From Pseudomonadota bacterium (lineage in GTDB: Bacteria > Pseudomonadota > Alphaproteobacteria > Rhodospirillales > Magnetospirillaceae), in NCBI GenBank assembly GCA_023426365.1, contig JAFAAW010000137.1, forward strand, positions 1-6,200: a stretch of DNA of 6,200 bases, in the 5' to 3' direction. The notes under the pieces were generated by a model. The model ran no database searches. It had not been told where the DNA came from and was given only the letters and a program-made list of their open reading frames with translations. The position numbers and the translations under genes were made by a program. This document shows, one piece after another, positions 5,447-6,200 of this stretch (within the stretch, counting starts at the first letter, position 1; each line of letters begins with the position of its first letter).

Positions 5447-6001
5447 ATGATGGCGCGTATTCTGAAGTCGCTGGCCTTCATGGCCGCGGCGCTGTTCCTT
5501 GTGGCGCAGCCGGCCAAGGCGGCGGACCCGGAAAACACCTTGTACCTCGACCTGGCCTGGGGCCGGGTGGTGATCGAGATGCGCCCGGACCTGGCGCCGC
5601 AGCACGTGGCCCGCATCAAGGAACTGGTGCGCAAGGGCTTCTATGACGGCACTCCGTTCCATCGCGTGATCGCCGGCTTCATGGCTCAGGGCGGCGACCC
5701 CACCGGCACCGGGACGGGCGGTTCCGGCGTCAAGCTGCCGGCGGAGTTTTCGGGCGAGCATTTCACCCGCGGCGTGGTCGGCATGGCCCGGTCCAGCTCG
5801 CCCAACAGCGCCGATTCCCAGTTCTTCATCATGCTCGGCACCACCCCCAGCCTGGATTACAAGTACACTATCTGGGGCAAGGTGATTGAAGGCATGGAGC
5901 ACGTGGACAAGATCACCAAGGGCTCCGGAAGCGAAAACGGCATCGTCTCGCGCCCGGACAAGATCGTGCGCATGCGCGTAGCGGCCGACGTTCGCCAATA
6001 A
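5447..6001 (+). CDS. Exported (periplasmic) cyclophilin-type peptidyl-prolyl cis-trans isomerase
   Basis: A 184-residue cyclophilin with a signal peptide: MMARILK positive start, hydrophobic core at about 9-20 (LAFMAAALFLVA), and QPAKA-A with likely cleavage after residue 25. The mature enzyme would fold proteins in the periplasm, like E. coli PpiA. Catalytic features are FHRVIAGFMAQGGDP with Arg73, Phe78, Met79 and Gln81, then GTGTGG, NSADSQFFIML and LDYKYTIWG. By hand alignment about 108 of 156 residues (69%) match the upstream cyclophilin, so the two are tandem paralogues. GGGGAGG at 5432-5438 is 8 nt from the first ATG, favouring it over the second ATG three bases later. No intrinsic terminator follows directly. 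It is probably the last gene of the plus-strand cluster. Confidence 0.95.
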   Translation: MMARILKSLAFMAAALFLVAQPAKAADPENTLYLDLAWGRVVIEMRPDLAPQHVARIKELVRKGFYDGTPFHRVIAGFMAQGGDPTGTGTGGSGVKLPAEFSGEHFTRGVVGMARSSSPNSADSQFFIMLGTTPSLDYKYTIWGKVIEGMEHVDKITKGSGSENGIVSRPDKIVRMRVAADVRQ

Positions 6002-6015
6002 GCCTTATCCAAAGG

Positions 6016-6044
6016 TTGACCTAGGCGCCTCATCTCCCTATGGT
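6016..6044 (+). promoter_or_regulatory. Predicted sigma70-type promoter of tRNA-Lys
   Basis: TTGACC (6016-6021, 5 of 6 to TTGACA) and TATGGT (6039-6044, 4 of 6 to TATAAT) are separated by exactly 17 bp. Transcription would start near 6051, about 14 nt before the mature tRNA 5' end, a usual short leader for RNase P removal. It begins only 15 bp after the cyclophilin stop. Confidence 0.65.
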
Positions 6045-6064
6045 GTGCGCCCGCTTGACGGTGA

Positions 6065-6140
6065 GAGCCCGTAGCTCAGTCGGTAGAGCACGTGACTTTT
6101 AATCATGGGGTCCTGGGTTCGAGTCCCAGCGGGCTCACCA
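6065..6140 (+). tRNA. tRNA-Lys, anticodon UUU
   Basis: Full 76-nt cloverleaf with encoded CCA. The acceptor stem is GAGCCCG (6065-6071) with CGGGCTC; the D arm is GCTC...GAGC; the anticodon stem CGTGA/TCATG contains one G-U pair and encloses loop CTTTTAA. The anticodon TTT at 6098-6100 reads AAA and, by wobble, AAG lysine codons. The variable loop is GGGTC and the T arm is CTGGG-TTCGAGT-CCCAG. The discriminator base is A. Confidence 0.97.
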
Positions 6141-6144
6141 AACG

Positions 6145-6179
6145 AAAGCCGCAGAAACCCTTGGGTTTCGCGGCTTTTT
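6145..6179 (+). terminator. Rho-independent terminator after tRNA-Lys
   Basis: GCCGC (6148-6152) pairs with GCGGC (6170-6174), and after one bulged A, GAAACCC (6154-6160) pairs with GGGTTTC (6163-6169). The stem is about 12 bp with a tiny loop, and TTTTT (6175-6179) follows. It begins 4 nt after the CCA end, so it ends the tRNA transcript. AAA before the stem could pair with the T tract, allowing some activity in the opposite direction. Confidence 0.9.
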
Positions 6180-6200
6180 GCTTGGGAACAAGGGCGGAAC

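Noticed and set aside
4937..5998. A 353-codon minus-strand open frame covering both cyclophilins
   Set aside because: The same in-register antisense effect; both cyclophilin genes happen to lie in one frame, and its apparent internal repeat simply mirrors their duplication.
6065..6200. tRNA-Lys 3' end as an integration (att) site
   Set aside because: Only 60 bp follow, an intrinsic terminator fills most of them, and no integrase or repeated tRNA end is visible.

Overview
The window looks like chromosomal housekeeping DNA from a GC-rich alphaproteobacterium, most likely a Rhodospirillales member of the Magnetospirillum/Rhodospirillum type. That placement is inferred from strong G/C bias at third codon positions, the alphaproteobacterial style of the GyrA N-terminus, and the gene order gyrA - coaD - two cyclophilins next to ssb. 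No mobile element, CRISPR array or phage gene is visible.

Layout. The left third is on the minus strand. It holds the first 143 codons of ssb (single-stranded DNA-binding protein), running off the left edge inside its glycine-rich linker, and upstream of it a complete lipoprotein gene with a C39/PA2778-like cysteine-peptidase domain followed by TPR-like repeats. A 274-bp divergent intergenic region separates this from a tight plus-strand cluster: gyrA (DNA gyrase subunit A, TTG start), coaD (phosphopantetheine adenylyltransferase, overlapping gyrA by 8 bp), a cytosolic cyclophilin (GTG start) and, 15 bp later, a secreted cyclophilin. After a separate promoter comes tRNA-Lys(UUU) with encoded CCA and a strong intrinsic terminator.

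How the genes fit together. ssb and gyrA serve replication and DNA topology, coaD makes a coenzyme A precursor, and the cyclophilins are general folding helpers for cytosol and periplasm. The plus-strand cluster is probably one transcript of translationally close genes with no shared pathway. The tRNA looks like an independent unit with its own promoter and terminator.

I see no new multi-gene system. The points most worth a second look are: a peptidase-like lipoprotein whose expected catalytic histidine is asparagine; repeated inverted ATTGTC motifs across the ssb promoter and start codon; a perfect 14-bp palindrome just upstream of gyrA; alanine at the quinolone-contact position of GyrA; an Asp-rich GyrA tail encoded by a degenerate repeat; and a tandem cyclophilin pair that has split into cytosolic and exported copies.
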